A stretch of DNA of 33,820 nt from an uncultured Lachnospiraceae bacterium (GTDB lineage: Bacteria; Bacillota; Clostridia; Lachnospirales; Lachnospiraceae): contig CATZYB010000003.1 in the NCBI GenBank assembly GCA_958426095.1, positions 1-33,820 on the forward strand, read 5' to 3'. The stretch's first letter is position 1; each line of letters begins with the position of its first letter. The notes beneath the pieces are model-generated. The model did not search any database. It worked only from the letters and a program-made list of their open reading frames with translations, and was not told the DNA's origin. Of this stretch, positions 23,834 to 32,026 are shown in pieces. The position numbers and the translations under genes were made by a program.

Positions 23834-24640
23834 ATGTCATTTTTATCAGAACTTTTTGGAACGGAAAAACCGATTATTGGTCTTGTTCATATTCAGCCGC
23901 TTCCGGGGGACCCTTTTTATAAAGGCGAGGGAATGGATGCGGTTATTGGACGGGCGCGGGCCGATCTGGAAGCTTTGCAGAACGGCGGAGTGGACGGGGT
24001 TTTGTTCACTAATGAATTCAGTATGCCTTATGAGAAGCATGTGTCTTCAGTGACACTGGCGGCCATGGGAATGGTCATTGGAGCATTGAAACCATCGATT
24101 CAGGTGCCGTTTGGGGCAGAGGCGATTTTTGACGGAGATGCGACGATTTCTTTATGTGCTGCGGTGGAAGCTGACTTTACACGGTGTCTTTTTACCGGCG
24201 TTTGGGCCGGAGATTTCGGCATGGTAGACAGGGATATTGCGGTGACCCTGCGTCTGAAAAATGCTTACCGTCTGGATGATCTGAAGCTTTTTTATTTTGT
24301 AACCAGTGAGGGTGATGCCTGTGTGGGAGATCGGAAGACAGCGGATATTGCCAGTTCACTTTTGTTTAATTGCCGTCCGGATGCGCTCGTTGTCGGCGGT
24401 ATGGCGGCAGGTTCCGGACCGGCCGGAAAGCTTCTTGAGCAAGTGGCCGAAGTGGCTAAGGGGACGCCGGTCGTATGCGGAACCGGATGTAAACAGGAGA
24501 ATATTGAGTATGTTTTGTGTCGCTGCAACGGTGCATTTGTAGGTTCTGCTTTTAAGAAAAACGGTCTTTTTGATAATCCGGTAGATGAGGCGCGTGTACG
24601 GAGATTTATGGATAAAGTACATATGCTGCGGGGTGAGTAG
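23834..24640 (+). CDS. BtpA/SgcQ family TIM-barrel protein
   Basis: A 268-residue protein of the BtpA/SgcQ family (PF03437). Typical segments are visible: IGLVHIQPLPGDP at the start, NGGVDGVLFTNEF, VPFGAEAIFDGDA and, near the end, PDALVVGGMAAGSGP and VVCGTGCKQENIE, which look like phosphate-binding loops of a TIM barrel. The family is linked to photosystem I assembly in cyanobacteria but elsewhere sits in sugar operons with unknown activity. Start choice: ATG 23834 lies eight bases after GGGAGG; ATG 23828 is only two bases from it. The sugar kinase gene starts two bases after its stop, so both probably act on the same carbohydrate. Confidence 0.85.
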   Translation: MSFLSELFGTEKPIIGLVHIQPLPGDPFYKGEGMDAVIGRARADLEALQNGGVDGVLFTNEFSMPYEKHVSSVTLAAMGMVIGALKPSIQVPFGAEAIFDGDATISLCAAVEADFTRCLFTGVWAGDFGMVDRDIAVTLRLKNAYRLDDLKLFYFVTSEGDACVGDRKTADIASSLLFNCRPDALVVGGMAAGSGPAGKLLEQVAEVAKGTPVVCGTGCKQENIEYVLCRCNGAFVGSAFKKNGLFDNPVDEARVRRFMDKVHMLRGE

Positions 24641-24642
24641 TG

Positions 24643-26151
24643 ATGAAGTGCTATCTTGGTATTGATATAGGAACCCGGGAGAGTAAAGGCGTCCTTGTGG
24701 ATGGCAAGGGCAAAATCCTGGCTATGGAAGCTATTGGGCACGCTGTGGATAATCCTCATCCCGGGTGGTTTTCCCAGGATGCGGATGCCATATGGTGGGG
24801 AGACTTTTGCCGATTATGCAAGCTGTTGATGACAAGTGCCGGAATATCCGCATCCGAGATTGACTGTGTAGGACTTTCTGCGCTTGGCTGTGATTGTGTT
24901 CCCGTGGACCGGGATGGAAAAGCCCTTTGCGAAGCAATTCTTTACGGCATTGATAGCCGCAGTCAGGGTGAAATCGAATGGGCCTTGGAAAAATACGGTG
25001 AAGAGGCGCAGAAAATATTTGGACATGAACCCTGCAGTTCGGATGTAGCGCCGAAGATCATGTGGTTTAAGAACCATCATAGAGAGATTTGGGAGAGAGC
25101 ATACAAGTTTTTGACTGCTTCGTCTTATTTGTGCGGCCGTTTGACTGGAAATTATGTGTTGGACCCATATTTGGCTGAAGATTTTCTGCCGCTTTATGAT
25201 CTGGAGAAGGGCTGTGTGAATCCGGAGGGATGCAGAGAGTTTTGCCGCCCGGACCAATTAGCCGAGATGCTTCCTGCAACGGCTGTCGCCGGAACCGTAA
25301 CAGAGGCTGCGGCCTGGGATACCGGGCTTGTTGCCGGAACGCCGGTACTTACCGGAACGGGGGACTCGGGGGCAGAAGCGGTTTCCTCAGGCGTCTGTCA
25401 GCCGGGAGATATGATGATTCAGCTTGGTTCTACAGGATATATGATTTATCTCAGTGACCATATGATTCAGGAACCGCGTCTCTGGCCGGGAACCTTTATT
25501 TTACCGGGGACTTATGGCATCTGTGCCGGAACAAATATGGCCGGAGCATTGACCCAGTGGATGAGGGAGCAGTGGTATCGGGATGTGGAGGGCGGAAATG
25601 AATCGCCATTTCACAGGATGGAGACGGAGGCCTCAGAGGCTCCGGCGGGAAGTGAAGGACTTGTCTGTCTTCCCTATTTTGCCGGGGAACGGACGCCGGT
25701 GAATGATCCGAAAGCAAGGGGCGTATTCTTTGGACTGGAAACCCGACATACCCGTGGTCATATGGTTCGGGCAGGGATTGAAGGTATCTGTTATACTATT
25801 CGGGCCAATGTGGAATTGATGAAAGCCCATGATCTGCCTATAAGACGGATTTTTGCTGTGGGCGGCGGCACAAAAAATGCCCTTTGGCTCCAATGTCTGG
25901 CGGATATTCTTGAACAGGAAATCTGTATTCCGGCTGTATCAGTTGGCGCGGCTTACGGCGATGCGCTTATGGCCGCTCTGGCTGGCGGCGCTTTCGCCGA
26001 TTGGAAAGAGCTTTCCGGACAGATTCAGATTGAAAAAATATATGCCCCAAATTCAGAGAATTATGCTATCTATCGAAAACAGGGGCAAGTATTTAATAAA
26101 CTTTATGAAGCTACAAAAGACTATATGTACCAATTATCCTGTACAGATTAG
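24643..26151 (+). CDS. FGGY-family carbohydrate kinase
   Basis: A 502-residue two-domain sugar kinase of the xylulokinase type, which phosphorylates a sugar with ATP. Domain I begins YLGIDIGTRESKGVLVD (phosphate-1 loop). The middle has GTGDSGAEAVSSGV with the likely catalytic aspartate. Domain II shows QLGSTGYMIYL, GICAGTNMAGALTQW, LPYFAGERTPVNDP and the adenosine motif IFAVGGGTKNALWLQ. Length is standard. ATG 24643 is preferred; a GTG at 24640 overlaps the BtpA-family stop. The substrate cannot be read from sequence, and neither an isomerase nor a transporter lies in this two-gene unit. A strong terminator follows. Confidence 0.9.
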   Translation: MKCYLGIDIGTRESKGVLVDGKGKILAMEAIGHAVDNPHPGWFSQDADAIWWGDFCRLCKLLMTSAGISASEIDCVGLSALGCDCVPVDRDGKALCEAILYGIDSRSQGEIEWALEKYGEEAQKIFGHEPCSSDVAPKIMWFKNHHREIWERAYKFLTASSYLCGRLTGNYVLDPYLAEDFLPLYDLEKGCVNPEGCREFCRPDQLAEMLPATAVAGTVTEAAAWDTGLVAGTPVLTGTGDSGAEAVSSGVCQPGDMMIQLGSTGYMIYLSDHMIQEPRLWPGTFILPGTYGICAGTNMAGALTQWMREQWYRDVEGGNESPFHRMETEASEAPAGSEGLVCLPYFAGERTPVNDPKARGVFFGLETRHTRGHMVRAGIEGICYTIRANVELMKAHDLPIRRIFAVGGGTKNALWLQCLADILEQEICIPAVSVGAAYGDALMAALAGGAFADWKELSGQIQIEKIYAPNSENYAIYRKQGQVFNKLYEATKDYMYQLSCTD

Positions 26152-26168
26152 ATGGGGATAAGTAAAAT

Positions 26169-26200
26169 GACGGCGCAGTTATAAGGCTGCGCCGTCGTTT
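26169..26200. terminator. Terminator between the convergent kinase and ABC genes
   Basis: A 10-bp GC-rich stem (26169-26178 with 26187-26196; GACGGCGCAG / CTGCGCCGTC) has an 8-base loop. GTTTT follows on the plus strand and ATTTT on the minus strand, so it can act both ways. Confidence 0.85.
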
Positions 26201-26949
26201 TATAATACTTTGTTTAAGAAATCTTTAAGCCGCGGATTTTTTGGATTAGCGAAAAATTCTTTTGGTTCATTTTCTTCCTGAATGACACCCTGGTCAATAA
26301 AGATTACCCGGTCAGAAACTTCACGGGCAAAGCCCATTTCATGGGTAACGACGACCATGGTCATTCCGTCTTCGGCCAGTTCTTTCATAACATTAAGAAC
26401 TTCACCAACCATTTCCGGGTCCAGTGCAGAAGTCGGTTCGTCAAATAAGAGGATATCCGGATCCATGGCCAATGCGCGGGCAATGGCGACACGCTGGCGC
26501 TGTCCGCCGGAAAGGCGTACCGGATATTCGGCGGCTTTGTCTTTCAGACCGACTCGGTCGAGAAGTTTTAAAGCACGTTCCTCGGCCTGATCTTTCGGAA
26601 TTTTTTTGACGTTGATCGGTGCAGCGGTAATATTCTGCATGATCGTCATGTTGCTGAATAAGTTAAAGTTCTGGAATACCATACCGATTTTCTGTCGGAT
26701 TTTATCGATATCGGCGCTCTTTGTGTTGATCTGCTGGCCTTCGAAGATAACTTCACCGGCCGTTGGTTCTTCCAGACGGTTGAGACAGCGGATGAAGGTA
26801 CTTTTACCTGAACCGGATGGACCGATGACTGCCACAACTTCGCCTTTATGTATATCAATATCAATGCCTCTGAGAACTTCCAGGTGGCCGAAATGTTTTT
26901 TCAGACCGCGTACCTGTAAGAGGGCTTCGTCTGTTTTAACGTGTGACAC
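26200..26949 (-). CDS. Polar amino-acid ABC transporter ATP-binding protein
   Basis: A 249-residue ATPase of the GlnQ/HisP group that powers uptake of a polar amino acid or derivative. It has Walker A GPSGSGKST (43-51), a Q-loop (VFQNFNLF), the signature LSGGQ (146-150), Walker B LLFDEPTSALDP (167-178) and a switch histidine (VTHEMGF). GTG start at 26949 with AAAGGAGG ten bases upstream. It overlaps the permease gene by 14 bp and is the last gene of the operon. Confidence 0.95.
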   Translation of the reverse strand: MSHVKTDEALLQVRGLKKHFGHLEVLRGIDIDIHKGEVVAVIGPSGSGKSTFIRCLNRLEEPTAGEVIFEGQQINTKSADIDKIRQKIGMVFQNFNLFSNMTIMQNITAAPINVKKIPKDQAEERALKLLDRVGLKDKAAEYPVRLSGGQRQRVAIARALAMDPDILLFDEPTSALDPEMVGEVLNVMKELAEDGMTMVVVTHEMGFAREVSDRVIFIDQGVIQEENEPKEFFANPKNPRLKDFLNKVL

Positions 26950-27637
26950 TTGCGTTCAGCCTCCTTTCGATGTATGCAACCAGTTTCGACAAAGGGAATA
27001 CCATAATGAAGTAGATAATCGCTGTAATGATGTAAGGTTCCAGTGTTCTGTAAGAAATGGCGATAACGTCTTTAGCACAGAACATTAATTCGCTGATACC
27101 AACCAGGGAAACAATAGATGTTTCTTTGATGATCGATACAAATTCGTTCATCAATGCCGGCAGGATGTTTCGGAGTGCCTGTGGGAGAATAACCATCTTT
27201 AAGGTCAGTCCATGAGACATACCAAGGCTTCGGGCAGCTTCAATCTGGCCGGAATCCACGGCTCCGATACCGCTTCGAACGATTTCGGCCACATAGGCAG
27301 AGCTGTTCAGAATAAGTACAAGAAGTCCCCAGAAGAAACTGTTGAAGTCCTTCATAAATGGGACATTAACTTTAATACCAAAAGCAGCCGCACCGAAGTA
27401 GATGACCATGACCTGAACCATCAGCGGTGTTGAACGGAAAACTTCAATATATGCACTAATGAGCCATTTCAGCGGTTTGATCCGGGACATTTTACCCAGG
27501 GCGCAAATTGTACCGAAAATGGTGCTGCAAATGACGGTTATTAATGATAAAACCAGTGCCATCCAGGCACCGCCCAGGAAATGGGAAGAATATTTGCTGA
27601 ATAAATCAAACATTCTGCCAAGAGAGAATAAATCCAT
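26936..27637 (-). CDS. Polar amino-acid ABC transporter permease
   Basis: A 233-residue HisM/GlnP-type membrane protein with about five helices. It has the ATPase-contacting EAA loop (EAARSLGMSHGLTLKMVILP) and the family segments FRSTPLMVQVMVIYFG and AYVAEIVRSGIGAVDSGQIE. Start choice: ATG 27637 has AAGGAGGT seven bases upstream; an earlier in-frame start at 27667 falls in the hairpin region before the gene. A single permease gene suggests a homodimer. It is separated from the binding-protein gene by a hairpin. Confidence 0.94.
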   Translation of the reverse strand: MDLFSLGRMFDLFSKYSSHFLGGAWMALVLSLITVICSTIFGTICALGKMSRIKPLKWLISAYIEVFRSTPLMVQVMVIYFGAAAFGIKVNVPFMKDFNSFFWGLLVLILNSSAYVAEIVRSGIGAVDSGQIEAARSLGMSHGLTLKMVILPQALRNILPALMNEFVSIIKETSIVSLVGISELMFCAKDVIAISYRTLEPYIITAIIYFIMVFPLSKLVAYIERRLNASVTR

Positions 27638-27660
27638 CTTATGTACCTCCTTCAATCTGA

Positions 27661-27696
27661 AAAGCATAAGGTGCTGCCAGGGGACAGCACCTTATG
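27661..27696 (-). terminator. Intercistronic hairpin between binding protein and permease
   Basis: A perfect 12-bp stem (27665-27676 with 27685-27696) is followed on the minus strand by C and TTT. The weak T-run suggests partial termination or RNA protection, which would give more binding protein than membrane components. Confidence 0.75.
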
Positions 27697-27703
27697 GGAA
27701 TGG

Positions 27704-28600
27704 TTATTCAGCTTCAGCAAGTTCCTGCTGAAGAGCAACGGCTTCTTCATACCATTTCTGCATGGAACCGTCGTCAATATATTTCTGGATAAGTTCATTC
27801 AGATAATTTGTAAGATCATCATTTCCGAGCATAGTTGCCGCACAGTTTGCGGCCTCATCACCTTCGAGCATTGGAACAACGAAAGCTGTTTCCAAATCAT
27901 CGTTTTGTAAAGCATAAGCGTAAGCGTTGTCGTAATCCATAATGGCGATATCAATATTGCCTGCTTTCAAATCCATAACAACGTTTGGAATAGTTTCCAT
28001 ATAACGTCCTGTACAGTCCGGATACAGCGTTTCAGCAACTGTCTGCTGATAGCTTCCCTTCTGAGCGCCCATTGTTACACCGGCAACCATAGCGCTTTCA
28101 TCTTTGAATTTATCCACATCATCTTTGCGTACCAGAGACATCTGACCATTGGACAGATAGGACTGGGTAAATGTGAAGGATTCCTGACGTTCGGCGGTTG
28201 GTGTCAATGCGGCGATCGCCACATCGTCAAGACCGGCCTGAACACTAGGAAGAACGGAATCGAATGCCATATCATCAATGACTAATTTAACCCCCATTTC
28301 GTCAGCAATGGCCTGGGCCATGGCTGGTTCAAGACCTACGATATTGCCGTCGGCATCTTTGAAGGCGTATGGAGCGAAAGTTGCTTCCGTAGCCATATGA
28401 AGTTCTCCGCGTTTCTGGATTTCAGCAACGGAGTGATATTCAACATCTGTTGCTGCATAGCTGGAATCAGCAGAGGCAGTCTCACCAGATTCGGCAGCAG
28501 TGGTTGTTTCAGCTGATGTTTCTTCCTTTTCAGAAGCGCCGCAGGCTGTACAGCCAAGGGCGAGAATCAGTGCAAGGGTTAATGCAAGACATTTTTTCAT
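27704..28600 (-). CDS. Polar amino-acid ABC transporter substrate-binding lipoprotein
   Basis: A 298-residue extracellular binding protein of family SBP_bac_3. The N-terminal MKK, hydrophobic stretch and LGCTAC give a lipoprotein signal (lipid cysteine C17 or C20). An acidic Ser/Thr linker follows. The mature domain starts IQKRGELHMATEATFAPYAF, with GLEPAMAQAIADEMGVKL and DDVAIAALTPTAERQE, all typical of amino-acid binders. AAAGGAGAG precedes the ATG. First gene of the importer operon. Divergent position from an Amadori-compound operon makes a fructoselysine-like ligand possible, but a plain amino acid is equally compatible. Confidence 0.94.
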   Translation of the reverse strand: MKKCLALTLALILALGCTACGASEKEETSAETTTAAESGETASADSSYAATDVEYHSVAEIQKRGELHMATEATFAPYAFKDADGNIVGLEPAMAQAIADEMGVKLVIDDMAFDSVLPSVQAGLDDVAIAALTPTAERQESFTFTQSYLSNGQMSLVRKDDVDKFKDESAMVAGVTMGAQKGSYQQTVAETLYPDCTGRYMETIPNVVMDLKAGNIDIAIMDYDNAYAYALQNDDLETAFVVPMLEGDEAANCAATMLGNDDLTNYLNELIQKYIDDGSMQKWYEEAVALQQELAEAE

Positions 28601-28659
28601 AATTTTTCTCTCTCCTTTGGTTCTTTTGCTTTAATTTCAGCAAATCTTTTATAAATTTA

Positions 28660-28688
28660 ATTTTAAAGAGGTAGGTTGTTAAAGTCAA
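28660..28688 (-). promoter_or_regulatory. Promoter of the amino-acid ABC operon
   Basis: On the minus strand TTGACT (28683-28688) and TAAAAT (28660-28665) are separated by 17 bases, about 60 bases before the binding-protein ATG. Confidence 0.8.
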
Positions 28689-28722
28689 TATTCATTCATA
28701 AATTTCTCTGCTTTTTTACATA

Positions 28723-28739
28723 TTTATTCTTTGAGAATA
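28723..28739. promoter_or_regulatory. Candidate operator between divergent promoters
   Basis: The perfect 17-bp inverted repeat TTATTCT-TTG-AGAATAA lies between the minus-strand -35 (28683-28688) and the plus-strand -35 (28741-28746). One protein bound here could control both operons. No regulator gene is nearby. Confidence 0.5.
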
Positions 28740-28740
28740 A

Positions 28741-28783
28741 TTGACTTTTCAGATAATTAATGCTATTTTATTCTTGTAAAATA
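28741..28783 (+). promoter_or_regulatory. Putative promoter of the MATE-frl operon with inverted repeat
   Basis: TTGACT (28741-28746), 17 bases, then TATTTT (28764-28769). A perfect inverted repeat TATTTTA-N6-TAAAATA (28764-28783) covers the -10 and expected start site, a position where a repressor would block transcription. Confidence 0.5.
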
Positions 28784-28799
28784 AATAGTTTTACCTCCC

Positions 28800-28900
28800 C
28801 TCACCACCGGGTGAGAGTAGAAACTGGGTGTTCAAAAACTCGCCGTAGGTATAGTGTGCGAAATGCGTGCTACAAGGCGATGTTCTGAATACTTTTTTTT
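28800..28900 (+). ncRNA. Structured leader or dispersed element before the MATE gene
   Basis: Two hairpins precede the MATE start at 28933. The first is CTCACC / GGTGAG (28800-28815). The second is a long interrupted stem with GTGTTCA (28828-28834) against TGAATAC (28886-28892), and TCGCC-GTAG (28840-28848) against CTAC-AA-GGCGA (28870-28880). Eight T residues follow (28893-28900), giving a terminator-like shape with no gene upstream on this strand. It may be an attenuator or riboswitch-like leader of the operon, or a dispersed non-coding repeat. I do not recognise a known class. Confidence 0.4.
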
Positions 28901-28932
28901 ACGATTGATTTTGATAAAGGGGGAAGATTTTT

Positions 28933-30294
28933 ATGGAAAAAATGTCTGGCAGAAATATTACCGAAGGCAGTATCTGGAAAAATCTTCTGCTTTATTTTTT
29001 TCCAATATGGTTCGGTTCTATTTTTCAGCAAATGTATACAACAGTGGATGCCGTCGTTGTTGGACGTTTTGTGGGCAAGGCGGCTCTGGCCGCGCTCGGC
29101 GGTACATCCAGTCTTCTGGTAGATTTATCCGTTGGTTTTTTTATCGGGGCTTCGGCAGGAGCCGGAGTTGTTATTTCCCATTGTTACGGGGCAAGGGATC
29201 ATGAACGTTTAAAATATTCAGTATACGCTTCCATGAGACTGGCATTGATCTGTGGGGCGGTACTGACTGTGGCAGGAATTTTCGCAACGCCGACGGCGCT
29301 GCGGTGGATGAATACACCGGCAGATGTTGTGGATGGTGCAGCCTTATATTTGCGAGTCTATTTTTGCGGCGTCATTCCATCACTTTTGTATAATATGGGT
29401 TCCAGTGTTCTCCGGGCAGTCGGAGATGCGAAACGGCCGTTATATTTTCTTATATTCACAACGGTCGTGAACATTGGTCTGGATGTGTTGCTCGTGGCCG
29501 TTTTGAAAATGGGAATATTCGGCGCGGCTCTGGCGACGATTTTGGCTCAGGCATCCAGTGCGGTTTTGGTGCTGCGGACACTTTTAAATACAAAGGAAAG
29601 TTATCGTCTTGTTCTTGGAGGATGTCAGGCCTATCCGGAGATTCTTCGACAGATCATACGGATTGGACTTCCATCGGGTTTCCAATATATGCTTTATACC
29701 GTGTCAAATCTTGTCGTTCAGGCGAAAGTAAATCTGCTCGGAACGGATGTGGCTGCGGCCTGGGCGGCCGTCAGTAAGTTAGATGGTGTATTCTGGCTGA
29801 CGATGACGGCCTTTGGAACGGCCATGACCACATTTACCGGTCAGAATTATGGCGCTGGAAAAATGGACCGGGTGCGTCGGGGGATGCATGCCGGTATTGT
29901 GATTTCGATTGGCCTGACTGCCGGGATATGCCTGCCTTTGCTTATCTTTTCACGGCAGCTCCTTGGTATTTTTTCAACTGACGAGAGGGTGCTGGCGTTG
30001 GGACTCCAATATACATTTTTCCTTGTACCGACATATTTTACTTATACAGGTACGGAGCTGCTCGGCGGGGTCATCAAAGGGGTCGGCAATAGTTTTGTGC
30101 CGATGCTGATCACAGGTATCAGCGCTTTTGCGATTCGAAGCCTTTGGGCAATGTTTGCACCAATGATCTGGCCGGGAATGAATACGATCATGCTGAGTTA
30201 TCCGATCTCCTGGTCGGTATCAACGATTTTGTTTATTATTTATTATAGCTTATCGCAATCGCGCGAAGGGAAGGAAGGATTAAATTGGCGGTAA
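28933..30294 (+). CDS. MATE family efflux transporter
   Basis: A 453-residue membrane protein with the usual 12-helix duplicated MATE fold, which exports organic cations or drugs using an ion gradient. Family segments are present: FPIWFGSIFQQMYTTVDAVV with the helix-1 Q and D region, GRFVGKAALAALGGTSSLL, an AVGDAKRPLYFLIFTTVVN segment and QNYGAGKMDRVRRGM in the second half. GGGGGAAG precedes the ATG. A structured leader lies directly upstream. It overlaps the first epimerase gene by 10 bp, so it belongs to the sugar operon. An exporter for a breakdown product or a co-opted importer are both possible. Confidence 0.93.
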   Translation: MEKMSGRNITEGSIWKNLLLYFFPIWFGSIFQQMYTTVDAVVVGRFVGKAALAALGGTSSLLVDLSVGFFIGASAGAGVVISHCYGARDHERLKYSVYASMRLALICGAVLTVAGIFATPTALRWMNTPADVVDGAALYLRVYFCGVIPSLLYNMGSSVLRAVGDAKRPLYFLIFTTVVNIGLDVLLVAVLKMGIFGAALATILAQASSAVLVLRTLLNTKESYRLVLGGCQAYPEILRQIIRIGLPSGFQYMLYTVSNLVVQAKVNLLGTDVAAAWAAVSKLDGVFWLTMTAFGTAMTTFTGQNYGAGKMDRVRRGMHAGIVISIGLTAGICLPLLIFSRQLLGIFSTDERVLALGLQYTFFLVPTYFTYTGTELLGGVIKGVGNSFVPMLITGISAFAIRSLWAMFAPMIWPGMNTIMLSYPISWSVSTILFIIYYSLSQSREGKEGLNWR

Positions 30295-31142
30295 TTCACA
30301 GAAAACAGCTCTCAGCGATGGGGATCCATTATCTGTATTATCCATTGGATTATATGCTGGACGCCCAGGCGAGGGCCGGATTTCAGACGATTGAGCTGGT
30401 GGGGATGGCTCCCCATTTTCTCATGGACCATACCGGATTTCAGGATACGGCGCCGATACGGAAGATGGCGGAGGAACGGGGACTTACAATCGGATGTTTC
30501 ACGCCGGAATGTGCGGTATATCCGTATTTAATGTGTTCGCCGGATGAGGGATTTCATGAACGCAGTATGGAGTATTTTAAACGGGGACTGGAAGCGGCCG
30601 GGCAGCTTGGAGCGGAAAAGCTGTTGACTAATTGTATCGGTGGAACCTGGGATGAGGAATATGACAGAGTTTATGAGCGGGCAGTTAAAAGTTTATCGCT
30701 GCTGGCGCCTGTCGCGGCAGATTACGGAGTTACGATCGCGGTGGAAACCGTCCGGCCGGAGGAGAGTAAATGTATCATTACTTTGCCGGAGTTAGAGCGG
30801 CTGCTCCAGGATGTGGATCATCCAAACATTAAGGCCGGGCTTGATACGATCGCCATGGGCGTGGCCGGTGAGACCCCGGAAGAATGGTTCGCAGCTCTGG
30901 GAAAAAATATCGTACATACTCATTTTGTGGACGGCCGGCCTTATGGGCACCTGGTCTGGGGAGATGGTCTTTTCCCGCTGGAAAGTTACCTGAATGTTTT
31001 AAATAAATATCATTATGAGGGATTGATCAGTCAGGAAATTACGGATTTTCGATATTTTCAGGATCCTGCAGCGGCAGATGCAAGAAATTTCCGGGCCTTT
31101 GAGCCTTATATCTTAGAGGAGGGAGATGAGGCCGATGTCTGA
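30285..31142 (+). CDS. FrlC-like sugar epimerase/isomerase (TIM barrel), paralogue 1
   Basis: A 285-residue AP-endonuclease-2-type TIM barrel. Like E. coli FrlC (fructoselysine/psicoselysine 3-epimerase) it has the CFTPECAVYPY segment and metal-ligand motifs VETVRPEES, KAGLDTIAMGVAG, THFVDGRPYGH and ISQEITDFRYF. TTG start at 30285 with AAGGAAGG upstream, overlapping the MATE stop by 10 bp. It is clearly related to the next gene (shared HFIDG/HFVDG, YGHL-WGDG and QEITD-RY segments), so two paralogues sit side by side. Their substrates may differ, or they may form a heteromer. Confidence 0.82.
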   Translation: MAVIHRKQLSAMGIHYLYYPLDYMLDAQARAGFQTIELVGMAPHFLMDHTGFQDTAPIRKMAEERGLTIGCFTPECAVYPYLMCSPDEGFHERSMEYFKRGLEAAGQLGAEKLLTNCIGGTWDEEYDRVYERAVKSLSLLAPVAADYGVTIAVETVRPEESKCIITLPELERLLQDVDHPNIKAGLDTIAMGVAGETPEEWFAALGKNIVHTHFVDGRPYGHLVWGDGLFPLESYLNVLNKYHYEGLISQEITDFRYFQDPAAADARNFRAFEPYILEEGDEADV

Positions 31143-32013
31143 AATGAAAACAAAAGGGATGGAGGAACCAATAGCCGCGCCTAAAATACGGCGGGAACAG
31201 GTCGCCGGGATGAATATTCATTATTTAAATTATTCGCTGGATTATTTTCTGGATGCACAGCAGCGGCTTGGATTCAAATCACTGGAGTTGTGGTGCGGCG
31301 CACCCCATGTATGGCTGGACCATATGCGTTATTATGATGCGAAAGCAATCCGGAAAAAAATTCAGGATCGGGGCCTTCAGGTTCATGTGCTGACGCCGGA
31401 AAATTGCCTCTATCCTTACCAGGTGGCGGCGAAAGAGCCAGAGCATGTACAGCGTAGTTTCAGCTATTTCCAGAATGGGATCCGGCTGGCTGCAGAGTTG
31501 GGCTGTTCTTTAATGGAGATTAATTCGGGCTGGGGTTATTGGAATGAGAAGAGAGAAGAGGCATGGAAGCGAAGTGCGGATATGCTTTCCCGGCTGGCCG
31601 GGACAGCCAGAGAGTACGGTATTACGCTTGTCATGGAGTCATTGCGGCCGGAAGAGAGTCAGATCGTGACGAATCTGGCCCAGGAGAAAGAGATGCTTCA
31701 TGAAGTCGACAGCCCTTATCTGAAACCAATGGCAGATCTGTGCGCTGTCAGCGTGGCAGGGGAGACATTGACGGACTGGTTTGAGGCCTTTGGCGAGGAT
31801 CTCAAACATATGCATTTTATTGACGGGGATCCTTATGGGCATTTGATCTGGGGAGACGGCGCCCACCATCTCGGAAAGGAAATCGCCGTATTGAATCAGT
31901 ATGGGTATTCGGGGCTGCTTGGACAGGAAATTACCGATGGACGGTATTATGACGATCCGGCGGCCGCAGATTTCAGAAATATGAAAAATTTTGAAAGATA
32001 TATGGATGAATAA
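31135..32013 (+). CDS. FrlC-like sugar epimerase/isomerase, paralogue 2
   Basis: A 292-residue TIM barrel and closer match to E. coli FrlC than its neighbour: SLELWCGAPHVW, VLTPENCLYPYQ, MESLRPEESQIVTN, MADLCAVSVAGE and MHFIDGDPYGHLIWGDG line up with FrlC segments as I recall them. The metal ligands (E of MESL, D of MADL, H of MHFID, E of GQEIT) are all kept. Start is uncertain: GGAGG at 31118-31122 serves either ATG 31126 (three bases away) or ATG 31135; I prefer the latter for spacing. It has an N-terminal extension of about 25 residues relative to paralogue 1. It overlaps paralogue 1 by 8 bp and precedes the deglycase gene by 13 bp. Confidence 0.83.
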   Translation: MSEMKTKGMEEPIAAPKIRREQVAGMNIHYLNYSLDYFLDAQQRLGFKSLELWCGAPHVWLDHMRYYDAKAIRKKIQDRGLQVHVLTPENCLYPYQVAAKEPEHVQRSFSYFQNGIRLAAELGCSLMEINSGWGYWNEKREEAWKRSADMLSRLAGTAREYGITLVMESLRPEESQIVTNLAQEKEMLHEVDSPYLKPMADLCAVSVAGETLTDWFEAFGEDLKHMHFIDGDPYGHLIWGDGAHHLGKEIAVLNQYGYSGLLGQEITDGRYYDDPAAADFRNMKNFERYMDE

Positions 32014-32026
32014 CAGGAGGAACATT

